Shown: positions 24,591 to 36,021, numbered from the stretch's first letter. The stretch: DNA of 64,000 nt from Thermus sediminis (GCF_003426945.1 NZ_QURO01000004.1:806001-870000); one strand, 5' to 3'. Program-made: numbers and translations. Notes: a model not told the origin generated them from the sequence alone.

Positions 24591-25135
24591 AGCTAAGGGC
24601 GGCCTGGGCGTTTTTGCTGGCGGCCCTCCTGGAGGGCGGCCTGGCCTACGGCACCTACCGGGGCCTTTTCCAGCCCCAATGGGCGGGCCCCTTGGCCAAA
24701 GGGCTGGTCCTCCTCCTGGTGGGCTACGGCCTTTACCAAAACCGCCACCTCAAAAGCCTCCACCTGGTCCTCTTGGGGCTTCTCCTGAACGCCTTGGTCA
24801 TCTTCGCCAACGGGGGGCACATGCCCGTAAGCCTGGCCGCCCTGGAGAGGGCAGGCCTGGGCGAGCTGGAGGACTTCCTGAGGGAACGGAGGGATGCGGT
24901 CCACACCCTCATGGACGAGACCACCCGCCTCCCCTTCCTGGGGGACGTGATCCCCCTGCCTCCCCTGCAGAAGGCCATCAGCCCGGGAGATATTCTCATC
25001 CTCCTCGGCATCATGGGGGTGGTGGTGGAGGGAGCCTTGAGGGCCGGGGGCTTTCGCCTCCCCCTCCGCCTGGCCGCCCTAAGGGTCTTGGGCTACCTCC
25101 TTTTGGTGCTCCTCCTCCTCGCCTGGCGGGGCTAG
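24434..25135 (+). CDS. DUF5317 family membrane protein (start unresolved)
   Basis: The core RITLYLAAALFALGLALAL, VIFANGGHMPVSLAALERAGL, LMDETTRLPFLGDVIPLP and ISPGDILILLGIMGVV matches the DUF5317 family of membrane proteins, with five or six helices and no known function. The coordinates give the open frame from TTG 24434, which would overlap the HD-GYP gene by 157 nt. Family proteins begin near RITLYLA, where this sequence has GGAGG (24494-24498) but only ATC codons at 24500 and 24506, so either a rare ATC start, a TTG far upstream, or a base error applies. Overlap with the HD-GYP gene implies co-expression. Confidence 0.78.
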   Translation: MAGRPHLARPGGLPQGQGKEGGIRITLYLAAALFALGLALALGARPKDLGGIELRAAWAFLLAALLEGGLAYGTYRGLFQPQWAGPLAKGLVLLLVGYGLYQNRHLKSLHLVLLGLLLNALVIFANGGHMPVSLAALERAGLGELEDFLRERRDAVHTLMDETTRLPFLGDVIPLPPLQKAISPGDILILLGIMGVVVEGALRAGGFRLPLRLAALRVLGYLLLVLLLLAWRG

Positions 25136-25192
25136 AGGGCCTTGCGGTGTAGTGTATATTCTTGGGGGGGCATACCCCTAACCGGAGGCAGC

Positions 25193-26197
25193 ATGGCGTA
25201 CCGCATCTGCTTGATTGAGGGGGACGGGATCGGCCACGAGGTGGTGCCCGCGGCCAGGAAGGTCTTGGAGGCCACCGGCCTTCCCCTGGAGTTTGTGGAG
25301 GCCGAGGCGGGCTGGGAGACCTTTGAGCGAAGAGGGGTCTCGGTCCCAGAAGAAACGGTGGAAAAAATCCTCTCCTGCCACGCTACCCTCTTCGGGGCCG
25401 CCACCAGCCCCACCCGCAAGGTGCCGGGCTTCTTTGGGGCCATCCGCTACCTGAGGCGCAGGCTGAACCTCTACGCCAACGTGCGCCCCGCCAAGAGCCG
25501 CCCCATACCCCAAAGCCGCCCCGGGGTGGACCTCGTCATCGTCCGGGAGAACACCGAGGGGCTTTACGTGGAGCAGGAGAGGCGCTACCTGGACGTGGCC
25601 ATCGCCGACGCCGTCATCTCCAAAAGGGCCAGCGAGCGCATCGGGCGCGTAGCCTTGAAGATCGCGGAAAGCCGACCCCGGAAGACCCTCCACATCGCCC
25701 ACAAGGCCAACGTCCTCCCCGTGACCCAGGGGCTTTTCCTGGATACGGTCAGGGAAGTAGCCAGGGACTTCTCCTTGGTCAATGTGCAGGACATCATCGT
25801 GGACAACTGCGCCATGCAGCTCGTGATGCGTCCCGAGCGCTTTGACGTCATCGTCACCACCAACCTCCTAGGGGACATCCTCTCCGACCTCACCGCCGGG
25901 TTGGTGGGGGGCTTAGGCCTCGCCCCCTCCGCCAACATCGGGGACAGCACCGCGGTCTTTGAGCCCGTGCACGGCTCGGCCCCGGACATCGCCGGCCAGG
26001 GCATCGCCAATCCCACGGCCGCCATCCTCTCCGCCACCATGATGCTGGAGTACTTGGGGGAAAAAGAAGCGGCCAAAAGGGTGGAGCGGGCGGTGGAGCT
26101 AGTCCTGGAAAGGGGCCCCCGCACCCCGGACCTGGGGGGCAACGCCACCACGGAGGCCTTCACCCAAAAGGTGGTGGAGGCGCTGAAAACCCTCTAG
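25193..26197 (+). CDS. hicd: Homoisocitrate dehydrogenase
   Basis: The 334-residue beta-decarboxylating dehydrogenase oxidises homoisocitrate to 2-oxoadipate with NAD+ in the alpha-aminoadipate lysine pathway, which Thermus uses instead of diaminopimelate. It starts [20 protein letters not shown], has the substrate loop [36 protein letters not shown], the catalytic region [18 protein letters not shown] and the NAD-site motif [18 protein letters not shown]. The substrate loop lacks the serine that isocitrate dehydrogenase needs, and these stretches match my memory of the T. thermophilus enzyme closely. GGAGG lies 5 nt before ATG 25193. A TATATT box at 25155-25160 and the small GGGG-CATA-CCCC hairpin make up the leader. 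Confidence 0.95.
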   Translation: MAYRICLIEGDGIGHEVVPAARKVLEATGLPLEFVEAEAGWETFERRGVSVPEETVEKILSCHATLFGAATSPTRKVPGFFGAIRYLRRRLNLYANVRPAKSRPIPQSRPGVDLVIVRENTEGLYVEQERRYLDVAIADAVISKRASERIGRVALKIAESRPRKTLHIAHKANVLPVTQGLFLDTVREVARDFSLVNVQDIIVDNCAMQLVMRPERFDVIVTTNLLGDILSDLTAGLVGGLGLAPSANIGDSTAVFEPVHGSAPDIAGQGIANPTAAILSATMMLEYLGEKEAAKRVERAVELVLERGPRTPDLGGNATTEAFTQKVVEALKTL

Positions 26198-26290
26198 GCC
26201 TTTCGGGCATCCCCCTCTCCGGACGTCGGGGAGGGACTTGCTCGTGGTCCAGGTCCGTGGGTCAGCCCTGCGCTTGGCGGATGGGCCTTG

Positions 26291-26327
26291 ACCCCCCTTC
26301 CCCATTTTGGGGGAAGGGGTATATACT
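26291..26327 (+). promoter_or_regulatory. Promoter and inverted repeat upstream of the pil operon
   Basis: The inverted repeat CCCCTTCCCC - ATTTT - GGGGGAAGGGG directly abuts TATACT (26322-26327), about 60 nt before pilM. No good -35 box is at the usual distance, so the repeat could be an operator or activator site that replaces it. It could also serve as the hicd terminator, though no T-run follows. Confidence 0.5.
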
Positions 26328-26390
26328 GCGAGTAGGTTCGTTATGAATCGCAGCCTGCTTCACCCAAAGCAAGTGGAATAGGGAGGCGCC

Positions 26391-27524
26391 GTGCTCTCGG
26401 GCTTCAGAAAGCTATTCAAACCCCGGGTGGAGGCCTTGGGACTGGAGATCGGCGCCGGCAGCCTAAAGCTGGTGGAGCTCTCCGGTTACCCGCCCACGCT
26501 GAAGGCCCTGGCCACCCGGCCCATGCCCCCGGGAACCCTGGTGGAAGGGGTGGTGGCGGAACCCGCCAGCCTGGCCCAGGAGATCCGGGAACTCCTGGCT
26601 GAGGCCCGCACCCGGAAGCGGTACGTGGTCTCTGCCGTCCCCAACCCCAGCGTCATCCTGCGGACCCTCCAGGTCCCCAAAATGCCCCAAAAGGAGATGG
26701 AGGAGGCCGTGCGTTGGGAGGCGGAGCGCTACATTCCCTTCCCCATTGACGAGGTGGTCCTGGACTTCGCCCCCCTGGACCCCCTGGCCGAGGTGCCGGA
26801 AGGGGAGCAGGTGGAGGTCATGGTGGCGGCAGCCCGTCAGGAGGCGGTGGCCTCCCTCATCGAGGCCCTCAGGGGGGCAGGCCTCATCCCTGTGGTGCTG
26901 GACGTGAAACCCTTCGCCGGGCTTTACCCCTTGGAAGGGGAGCTCATCAGGGACCCGGAGGGGGTAGCGGTAGCGATAGAGATCGGGGCCGAGAGCACCA
27001 GCCTGGTCCTTTCCAAAGGGGACCGCCCCTTGGCGGTGCGGGTCCTGACCCTCTCGGGGAAGGATTTCACCGAGGCCATCGGCAAGAGCTTCGGCTTGGA
27101 CCACCTTAGCGCCGAGGAGGTGAAGCGCACCTACGGCTTGGCCACCATCCCCACTGAGGACGAGGAGCTCCTCCTGGACTTTGACGTGGAGCGGGAGCGC
27201 TATAGCCCGGCGCGCATTTACGACGCCATCCGCCCCGTCCTGGTGGAGCTCACCCAGGAGATCCGCCGGAGCCTGGAGTTCTTCCGGGTGCAGCTTGGGG
27301 AGGTACAGCCGGAGGTGGGCTACCTCTTTGGCGGGGGGAGCCGCCTTAGGGGGCTGGCTACCCTTCTCACGGACACCCTGGGGGTGAACTTCGTCACCCC
27401 CAACCCCTGGGAGGGCATTCAGGTGGACCCCAGGCGCTTTGACCTGGAAAGGCTGAAGGAGCTGGGCCCCGAACTCGTAGTGCCCGTGGGCCTGGCCCTG
27501 AGGGGGGTGGGTCCCCTTGATTAG
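26391..27524 (+). CDS. pilM: Type IV pilus assembly protein PilM
   Basis: The 377-residue actin-like ATP-binding protein sits on the cytoplasmic side of the type IV pilus machine and binds the N-terminus of PilN. Family signatures are LGLEIGAGSLKLVEL near residue 18, AVPNPSVILRTLQVPKMPQ, VRWEAERYIPFPIDEVVLDF, VAIEIGAESTSLVL and GYLFGGGSRLRGLATLL. In Thermus the pilMNOWQ operon is needed for both piliation and natural transformation. GTG 26391 is preceded by GGGAGGCGCC, a usable ribosome-binding site. It overlaps pilN by 8 nt. Confidence 0.94.
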   Translation: MLSGFRKLFKPRVEALGLEIGAGSLKLVELSGYPPTLKALATRPMPPGTLVEGVVAEPASLAQEIRELLAEARTRKRYVVSAVPNPSVILRTLQVPKMPQKEMEEAVRWEAERYIPFPIDEVVLDFAPLDPLAEVPEGEQVEVMVAAARQEAVASLIEALRGAGLIPVVLDVKPFAGLYPLEGELIRDPEGVAVAIEIGAESTSLVLSKGDRPLAVRVLTLSGKDFTEAIGKSFGLDHLSAEEVKRTYGLATIPTEDEELLLDFDVERERYSPARIYDAIRPVLVELTQEIRRSLEFFRVQLGEVQPEVGYLFGGGSRLRGLATLLTDTLGVNFVTPNPWEGIQVDPRRFDLERLKELGPELVVPVGLALRGVGPLD

Positions 27525-28137
27525 GCTAAACCTCCTCCCCAAAAACCTCCGCCGCCGGGTGGAGTCCGGCTGGTGGGGGCTTTCCGCCCTTCTCTTGGCC
27601 CTGGTGGTCCTGTTGACCCTGGGTATCCTCCACTACACCGCCTACACGGAACTCTCACTGGCCAAAGCGGAGCGGGACGCCCTGAGGGCGGAGGTGGAGG
27701 CCCTGAGGCCCTTCATTGAGGAGCAGAACCGGCTGCAGCGGGAGAGGAGGACCCTCGAGGCCCTCCTGGCCATCCGCGAGGGCCTGCGCAAGGACTTCGT
27801 CCCCTGGTCGGAGTACCTGGCCGCCTTCATCGCCCAGATTCCCCGGGAGGGCGGGCGCTTCCCCGTGGCCTTGCGCTCCGTGGGCACCCGGGCCCTCCCG
27901 GAGGAGGAGGCCCTCCGGCAGGCTCAAGGAGGAGCCTTCGACGGAAAGCGGGTACGGGTGGAGTTCAACGTCCAGGGGGAGGCCCTGAACCAGTCCGCCC
28001 TGGTGCGCTTCGTCCAGGCCTTCGAGACCTCGCCGCGGTTTGGCATAGAGTTCCAAGGGGCGTCCATGGACGAAAGGGGGCTTTACACCTTCAGCGCCCG
28101 CATTGGAACGGTGGGGGGTGAGGGCAGTGCTCGCTAG
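27517..28137 (+). CDS. pilN: Type IV pilus assembly protein PilN
   Basis: The 206-residue bitopic inner-membrane protein begins IRLNLLPKNLRRRVE, the conserved PilM-binding motif (INLLP in most species). A transmembrane helix (about residues 21-42), a coiled coil (AKAERDALRAEVEALRPF...) and a periplasmic ferredoxin-like domain follow. It works with PilM and PilO as the alignment platform of the pilus. TTG 27517 is chosen because it places the conserved motif at the N-terminus and overlaps pilM. The gene ends inside the first codons of pilO. Confidence 0.93.
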   Translation: MIRLNLLPKNLRRRVESGWWGLSALLLALVVLLTLGILHYTAYTELSLAKAERDALRAEVEALRPFIEEQNRLQRERRTLEALLAIREGLRKDFVPWSEYLAAFIAQIPREGGRFPVALRSVGTRALPEEEALRQAQGGAFDGKRVRVEFNVQGEALNQSALVRFVQAFETSPRFGIEFQGASMDERGLYTFSARIGTVGGEGSAR

Positions 28138-28541
28138 GCTCGGAGGGCGGGAGTGGGCCCTCATCGCCATGGCCCTGACCCTGGTGGCGGCCCTCCTCCC
28201 TGCGCGCCCTGCCCCGGGAGGAACGCCTGGCCGAGGTGCTCTCGGAGATCCTGAGGGAGGCCGAGCGCAGCGGGGTGGTGGTGCGCTCCTTCACCCGCTC
28301 CCCCACCTCGGCCCCGGTGCCGGAGGTGCGGGCGGTGAACCTGGCCCTCTCCCTCGAGGCCCCCTTCCCGGAAACCTTCGCCTACCTGAGGCGCCTAGAG
28401 GGCCTCTCCCGCTTCAGCTCCCTCTCCGGGCTGAACCTCAGCGTGCAGGGCCAGGAACTGAACCCGAGGCTTTCCACCAGCCTGACCCTCACCCTCTACA
28501 TGCTGGCCAGGGACCTGGAAGCCCAAGGAGGTGAGCGGTGA
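28127..28541 (+). pseudogene. pilO: pilO, apparently broken by an internal deletion and frameshift
   Basis: PilO is the partner of PilN in the type IV pilus alignment complex. Here GTG 28127 (overlapping pilN) opens with LARLGGREWALIAMALTLVAALL, a normal PilO start and membrane helix. Then near 28195-28205 the frame changes and the sequence resumes as LRALPREERLAEVLSEILREAERSG and a complete periplasmic domain ending at 28541. The rest of the membrane helix and most of the expected coiled coil are missing, so both a deletion and a 1-nt phase change occurred. The joined product would be about 137 residues against roughly 190 expected. If real, the pilus and DNA uptake would be impaired; an assembly collapse in this G+C-rich stretch is the other explanation. 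Confidence 0.75.
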
Positions 28542-29485
28542 AGGAAACCCTAGCCCGCCTAAGCACCGCCTGGGCCAATCTGCCCCAGTCCACCAAGCTC
28601 CTCTTGGCGGGACTCCTTCTGGTCTCTGCGGTGAGCCTCTGGTACGTAGGCCTCTTCTTGCCCACCCAGGTGCCCCAGGAGGCCCTGGCCCCCACACCCC
28701 AGGGACAGGAGATCCCCAGGGCCCTGGAGGTACCCCCCATCCCCCCCTTGTCCCAGACCACCCAGGCGCAACCGGAAGGGCAAGAGCCACCCCCCAGAAG
28801 GGAGGCGGTCCCAGCCGCCTCCCCGGTCCAGGCGGCGGGGCCCGCCGCCCTGCCCGTTCCCCAACCCAGGCCGGAGGCCCCACCCCCCAACCCCTTCGTG
28901 CCCCTCATCGTAGAAGCCCCCCGGCCCCAACCCCCGCGACCCCCGCGGCGCCCGCCCCGCCATCCGCCCCAGCCCCGTGCCCACGGGCGCCCCAGTCCGT
29001 GTGGACCAGGGCGCCCCTCTGCCTACTCCCAGCCTCCCTACCCCTCCCCGGCCCCTTCCGGGGACCGCTGGGGTGCTTCCCCCGCCCCAGGTGCTCCGGC
29101 CCACCCTCGAGGTGGAGGTGCCCGAGGTCCAGTTGGACACCCCCGTGCGGGTGGCCCCGCCTCCGGGGCTGGTGGAGATTCCCCTCGCCCAGGCAGCCTC
29201 AGGGGCAGAGGGCCCCGGGGCTACCCCTCCTCCACCCCCCCCAAGACCCCCCTGGTGGCCCTGGTGGAGGAAAGGGGGCTTAGGCTCTCCGGCACCCTCT
29301 TGGGCCCGGTGAGCGTGGCTATCCTGGAAAGTAAGGAGGGCTACCTGGTCCTCCCCGCAGGAAGCTCCATCCCGGGAAGCGAGGCGCTCCTCCGCCGCAT
29401 TGAGGGCGACCGCGTGGTGCTCGCCATGAAAGACGAAACCCTGGAGATCCCTTTGGAAGACCCGCAAGCAGGAGGTGAACGGTGA
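28538..29485 (+). CDS. pilW: Type IV pilus/competence protein PilW (PilP-like), with two compensating frame changes
   Basis: The gene occupies the place of pilW in the Thermus pilMNOWQ operon, equivalent to the PilP lipoprotein that links the inner platform to the secretin. One N-terminal helix (STKLLLAGLLLVSAVSLWYV) is followed by a long Pro-rich linker and a C-terminal beta domain (LRLSGTLLGPVSVAILESKEGYLVLPAGSSIPG). Between about 28940 and 29250 the better protein lies in another frame (VPTGAPVRVDQGAPLPTPSL ... LEVEVPEVQLDTPVRVAPPP). So two opposite single-base shifts in C-rich runs swap out the linker while leaving the ends in frame. GTG 28538 overlaps pilO; the end overlaps pilQ by 4 nt (GTGA). 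Confidence 0.82.
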   Translation: MKETLARLSTAWANLPQSTKLLLAGLLLVSAVSLWYVGLFLPTQVPQEALAPTPQGQEIPRALEVPPIPPLSQTTQAQPEGQEPPPRREAVPAASPVQAAGPAALPVPQPRPEAPPPNPFVPLIVEAPRPQPPRPPRRPPRHPPQPRAHGRPSPCGPGRPSAYSQPPYPSPAPSGDRWGASPAPGAPAHPRGGGARGPVGHPRAGGPASGAGGDSPRPGSLRGRGPRGYPSSTPPKTPLVALVEERGLRLSGTLLGPVSVAILESKEGYLVLPAGSSIPGSEALLRRIEGDRVVLAMKDETLEIPLEDPQAGGER

Positions 29486-31743
29486 AACTTATAAAGCCCC
29501 TTATCCTGGCCCTCGCCGCCTTGGGCGCGGGCGCCTTGGCAGGGAGCTTTCCCGAGGAGCCCCGCTTCCAGGCCAAGGTGGACCTGAAGGTTTCGGAAAG
29601 CCAGGTCAGGGCCGGGCTCACCCTGCCCCTGGATGTGGTGCTGGAAGCCCTGGCCAGGAGCGTAGGTCTCCAGCCCCTCATCTACCGGGCCTACGACCCC
29701 TCAGGGGACCCGGCCAAGGCCCAGCCCCCTTTGCCCAACATCAAGCTAGACTTCCAGGGCAAGCCCTTCCTTCAGGTCTGGGACCTCCTCTTCGCCACCT
29801 ACGGGACCCAGTTCGGGCTGGACTACCTCTTCCTGCCCCCCGACGTGGTGGTGGTAGCGCCCACCCAGGTGATCACCGCCCTCGTGGATGCCCCAAGCCG
29901 CGTGGGGGCGGCGGAGAGGCGGCCCTACATCGTGGGCATCCCCGAGATCGCCTACCGGCGTACGGAGACCGATCCCCAGGGGCAGGTCCGCACCCTGGTC
30001 AACATAGAAGGGGCCAAGGCCTGGGTCCAGAACGACCTGCTGCCCTTCCTATCCCGGGAGGCGGCGGGGCTTAGCGTGAACTGGATCGTGGTGGAGGAAG
30101 GGGGGAGGCTTAAGGCCATCCTCTCCGTCCTGGCCACCCCGGAGCAGCACGCCCGTTTCTCCGATATCCTCAAGCGGGCGGGGATCGACTTCCGGCCCCT
30201 GCCTCCCCTGGCGGCCCCCAGGCCCTTGGTGGAGAAGGCCTACGCCCTCACCCACGCCACCTTCCCCGAACTCCTGGCCTTTCTCCAGGCCCGCCTCCCC
30301 GGAGTCCAGGTGAGCGTGGTGCCCACGGACCCCAGACGGGCCATCGTCTTGGCCACGGAGGAGGACCACGCCCGCCTGGCGGCACTCCTCCAGGCCGCCG
30401 ACCTCCCCAGAACCCTCCGCCGGGTCTACCCCCTGCAGAACCTCACCTTTGAGGAGGCCAGGGCCCGTCTGGGGCCCCTTTTGGAGAGGGAGCTCAAGGG
30501 GGCTCGCCTCGAGGCCATCCCGGGAAACCCCAAAGCCCTCCTCCTGGAGGCCACCGAGGCCGACCAGGCCCTCTTCGCCGAACTCCTGAGGGCCGCCGAT
30601 GTGGCGGTCCCACCCGCCCCGCCCCGAGAGGAGGCCACGGTGCGCAGGCTCTTCCCCTTGCGCTTCGCCGACGCCGAGAAGGTGGCCCCCTTCCTGGCCC
30701 GGGAGGTGCCGGGGATCGTGGTCCAGACCGTCCCCGGCCAGCCCGTCCTCTCCGTGCGGGGCACGGAGAGGCAGCTTTCCGAGGTGGAAGGCCTCCTGGC
30801 CCAGATTGACCGGGCCCCGGAGCAGGGCCCCCCGATCTTCCAGCGGGCCTACCAGCTCTCCAACGCCAAGGCGAGCGACCTGGCCAGGGTCCTCCAAGAG
30901 GCCCTGCAGGCGCAAAGGCCCCAGGTCCAGCAAGGCCAGGAGCGGGTCCAGACCCGCCAGGCCACCGTGGTGGCGGACGAGCGCACCAACACCCTCATCG
31001 TCACCGGCACCGCCGAGGAGCTGGCCCTGGTGGAGGGCTTGATCCCGAAGCTGGACCAGCAGGTGCCCCAGGTAAACCTAAGGGTGCGCATCCAGGAGGT
31101 GCAGTCCAACGTCACCCGGAACCTGGGGCTCAGGTGGAACACCGTCGCTGGAGGAAACCTAGTGGCCAGCATCCTAGACTCGGGGCTGGCCCTCATCTTT
31201 GACTCCACGAGAAGCCTCGCCGCCCTGAACATCGTGGCCACCCTGGACGCCCTCCAGCGCCAAGGGCTTTCCCGGGCCCTCAGGGACGTGAACCAGACCG
31301 TCCTCAACAACCAGACCGCCCGCCTCCAGTCGGGGGAGACCTTCCTCATCCGCCGGGTGGTGGGGGACCGGGTGGAGCGGGTGCCCTTTGACATCGGCAT
31401 CATCGTGGAGGTCACCCCCCAGATCACCGCCGACGGGCAGATCCTCCTCAACATCCGGGCCGAGGTCTCCGGCAACGTCCAGCGCAACCCGGTGGACGGG
31501 GACGTGGACCGCTTCACCAAGCAGGTGGTGACCACCACCCTACGGGTGCAGGACGGACAGACCGTGGTCCTGGGAGGCCTCGTTTCCCAGGAGAACACCC
31601 AGACCGTCCAGGGGGTACCCCTCCTCATGGATATCCCCCTGATCGGGGAGCTCTTCAAGCAGCGCACGGGGGAGACCACGGACCGGGAGCTTCTGGTGGT
31701 CATCACCGCCGACATCCTGAAGGAGACGGCCACCAGGCCTTAA
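29482..31743 (+). CDS. pilQ: Type IV pilus secretin PilQ
   Basis: The 753-residue outer-membrane secretin forms the pore for pili and for DNA uptake. After a signal peptide (LIKPLILALAALGAGALAG) come several N-domain repeats (about residues 30-480), including the secretin/TonB N-terminal region VLEALARSVGLQPLIYRAYD and repeated NAKASDLARVL/ERTNTLIVTGTAEEL units. The C-terminal secretin domain holds VNLRVRIQEVQSNVTRNLGL, VPFDIGIIVEVTPQI and the signature TTTLRVQDGQTVVLGGLV with VPLLMDIPLIGELFKQR. The many N-domains match the long ringed PilQ of Thermus. GTG 29482 overlaps pilW by GTGA. Confidence 0.95.
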   Translation: MKLIKPLILALAALGAGALAGSFPEEPRFQAKVDLKVSESQVRAGLTLPLDVVLEALARSVGLQPLIYRAYDPSGDPAKAQPPLPNIKLDFQGKPFLQVWDLLFATYGTQFGLDYLFLPPDVVVVAPTQVITALVDAPSRVGAAERRPYIVGIPEIAYRRTETDPQGQVRTLVNIEGAKAWVQNDLLPFLSREAAGLSVNWIVVEEGGRLKAILSVLATPEQHARFSDILKRAGIDFRPLPPLAAPRPLVEKAYALTHATFPELLAFLQARLPGVQVSVVPTDPRRAIVLATEEDHARLAALLQAADLPRTLRRVYPLQNLTFEEARARLGPLLERELKGARLEAIPGNPKALLLEATEADQALFAELLRAADVAVPPAPPREEATVRRLFPLRFADAEKVAPFLAREVPGIVVQTVPGQPVLSVRGTERQLSEVEGLLAQIDRAPEQGPPIFQRAYQLSNAKASDLARVLQEALQAQRPQVQQGQERVQTRQATVVADERTNTLIVTGTAEELALVEGLIPKLDQQVPQVNLRVRIQEVQSNVTRNLGLRWNTVAGGNLVASILDSGLALIFDSTRSLAALNIVATLDALQRQGLSRALRDVNQTVLNNQTARLQSGETFLIRRVVGDRVERVPFDIGIIVEVTPQITADGQILLNIRAEVSGNVQRNPVDGDVDRFTKQVVTTTLRVQDGQTVVLGGLVSQENTQTVQGVPLLMDIPLIGELFKQRTGETTDRELLVVITADILKETATRP

Positions 31744-31756
31744 GGGGGCTTTGGGA

Positions 31757-31780
31757 GGCCGGGGTGGTTTTACCCCGGCC
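31757..31780 (+). terminator. Hairpin after pilQ
   Basis: A perfect 9-bp stem GGCCGGGGT - GGTTTT - ACCCCGGCC begins 13 nt after the pilQ stop. No T-run follows, so it is a weak intrinsic terminator or an mRNA 3'-end stabiliser. It also overlaps the -35 region of aroC (TACAAT box at 31788-31793, 6 nt before ATG). Confidence 0.5.
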
Positions 31781-31799
31781 CCTTCCCTACAATGGGCCC

Positions 31800-32951
31800 A
31801 TGAGGTTTCTCACCGCAGGCGAGTCCCACGGGCCCGAGCTTCTCGCCATCATTGAGGGGCTTCCCGCCGGGCTGCCCCTCACCGAGGAGGACATCAACCC
31901 CTGGCTGGAAAGGAGGCAGGGGGGCTACGGCCGGGGGCGGCGGATGGTCATCGAGAAGGACCGGGTGGAGTTCCGCGCAGGGGTGAGGGCCGGGCGCACC
32001 ACCGGGGCCCCCGTGGCCCTGGCCATCCGGAACGCCGACTTCAGGAACTGGACGGAGGTCATGGACCCAGCCCCCGGGAACGAGCCCCGCAAAAGGGCGC
32101 TCACCGCCCCCCGGCCCGGCCACGCGGACCTCGCCGGGGGGATCAAGTACGGGCACAAGGACCTCAGGGACGTCCTGGAGAGGGCCAGCGCCCGGGAGAC
32201 CGCCATGCGGGTGGCGGTGGGGGCCGTGGCCCTGAAGCTCCTTTCCCTTTTGGGGGTGGAGGGGGTGGGGTACGTGCCGGGGATGGCGGGGGTGTGGAGC
32301 CAGGTCCCCTTCTCCTGGGACCTCCTGCCCCGGATTGAGGAAAGCCCCTTGAGGATGACCGACCCCGAGGCGGAGGCCGAGGCCATCCGCCGCATTGACC
32401 GGGCCAAGGCCGAGGGGGACACCCTGGGGGGGGTCATTGAGGCCCGCTTCCGCGGCCTGGTGCCGGGCCTGGGGAGCCACGTCCACTGGGACCGGAAGCT
32501 GGACGGGAGGCTAGCCCAGATGGCCCTGTCCATCCCCGCGGTCAAGGGGGTGGAGATCGGCCCCGCCTTTGAGAACGCCATGCGGCGGGGTTCCGAGGTC
32601 CACGACCCCATCTCCTGGAGCCCGGAGAGGGGCTTCTACCGGAAGACCAACCGGGCGGGGGGCCTGGAAGGGGGGATGACCACGGGGGAGGAGCTCGTCA
32701 TCCGGGCCGCCCTGAAGCCCATCGCCACCCTGATGCAACCCCTCCCCACCGTGGACGTGGTGACCCACGAGCCCAAAGATGCTGCCCGGGAGCGCTCGGA
32801 CACCACGGCCGTCCCCGCCGCCAGCGTGATCCTCTGCGCCCTTTCCGCCATCGTCCTGGCCCAGGCCTACCTGGAGAAGTTCGGGGGGGATACCCTAGAG
32901 GAACTCCGGGAACGGGTGGCCCGCTACCAGGAGCGGGTGCGCGCCTATTGA
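31800..32951 (+). CDS. aroC: Chorismate synthase
   Basis: The 383-residue FMN-dependent enzyme makes chorismate from EPSP, the last step of the shikimate pathway. Signatures are MRFLTAGESHGPELLAIIEG at the start, ERRQGGYGRGRRMVIE, the chorismate synthase motif ADLAGGIKYGHKDLRDVLERASARETA, and SDTTAVPAASVILC near the C-terminus. ATG 31800 follows TACAAT by 6 nt, so the message is leaderless. It is followed after 9 nt by aroK and then aroB, forming an aromatic amino acid operon. Confidence 0.97.
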   Translation: MRFLTAGESHGPELLAIIEGLPAGLPLTEEDINPWLERRQGGYGRGRRMVIEKDRVEFRAGVRAGRTTGAPVALAIRNADFRNWTEVMDPAPGNEPRKRALTAPRPGHADLAGGIKYGHKDLRDVLERASARETAMRVAVGAVALKLLSLLGVEGVGYVPGMAGVWSQVPFSWDLLPRIEESPLRMTDPEAEAEAIRRIDRAKAEGDTLGGVIEARFRGLVPGLGSHVHWDRKLDGRLAQMALSIPAVKGVEIGPAFENAMRRGSEVHDPISWSPERGFYRKTNRAGGLEGGMTTGEELVIRAALKPIATLMQPLPTVDVVTHEPKDAARERSDTTAVPAASVILCALSAIVLAQAYLEKFGGDTLEELRERVARYQERVRAY

Positions 32952-32960
32952 GGGCGTAGG

Positions 32961-33495
32961 ATGGCCCCCCGCCTCGAGGTGCCCCGCCCCGCCACCTTCG
33001 TGAGCCTCACCGGCTTCATGGGGGTGGGGAAAAGCCGCATCGGCAGGGAGCTCTCCCGGGCCCTCATGCTCCACTTCATTGACCTGGACCGCTACATCGA
33101 GCGCCACACGGGGATCTCCATCCCCGACATCTTCCGCCACCTGGGGGAGGAGGCCTTCCGGCGCATGGAGAAGGAGGCGGTGCGGGAGCTCATCCAGAAG
33201 GACTACCTGGTCCTGGCCTTGGGCGGGGGCACCTTCCTGGACCCGGAAAGCCGGAAGGCTCTCCTCGGGCGGGGCCCCGTGGTGGCCCTCTGGGCGAGCC
33301 CCGAGACCATCCTAGAAAGGGCCACAAGGAAGCCGGGGGAGAGGCCCCTCCTCCAGGTGGAAAACCCCCTGGAGCGGATCCAGGCCCTCCTCACGGCCCG
33401 CGCCCCCATCTACCGGGAGGCCCACATCCACGTCTCCACCGACGGAAGGCGGGTGGAGGAGGTGGTGGAGGAGATCGTGGACAAGCTTTGGGCCT

Positions 33496-33518
<23 letters not shown>
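32961..33518 (+). CDS. aroK: Shikimate kinase
   Basis: The 185-residue kinase phosphorylates shikimate. The P-loop is LTGFMGVGKSRIGRELS (about 17-33), the shikimate-binding DLDRYIERHTG follows, and LALGGGTFLDPESR gives the third conserved block, with the adenine lid region RKPGERPLL. It is slightly longer than AroK of E. coli at the N-terminus (PRLEVPRPATFVS). It lies 9 nt downstream of aroC and overlaps aroB by 23 nt. Confidence 0.95.
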
Positions 33519-35924
<2,406 letters not shown>

Positions 35925-35967
35925 TTAGCACGGGAAGCAGGACCCCCTCAAGGGCTAGGATGGGAAC

Positions 35968-36021
35968 ATGGCGGAGCACAAGGGCTTCCCGGAAACGTAC
36001 CTGGAGGGGATCGTCCCGTGA
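35968..36021 (+). CDS. 17-codon leaderless mini-ORF coupled to acpS
   Basis: ATG 35968 follows TAGGAT (35956-35961) by 6 nt, the leaderless spacing seen throughout this genome. The frame reads MAEHKGFPETYLEGIVP and stops at TGA 36019-36021, overlapping the acpS start as GTGA. A ribosome that starts on the leaderless 5' end would terminate exactly where acpS begins. AcpS has no good ribosome-binding site of its own, so this looks like a coupling peptide rather than chance. Confidence 0.55.
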   Translation: MAEHKGFPETYLEGIVP

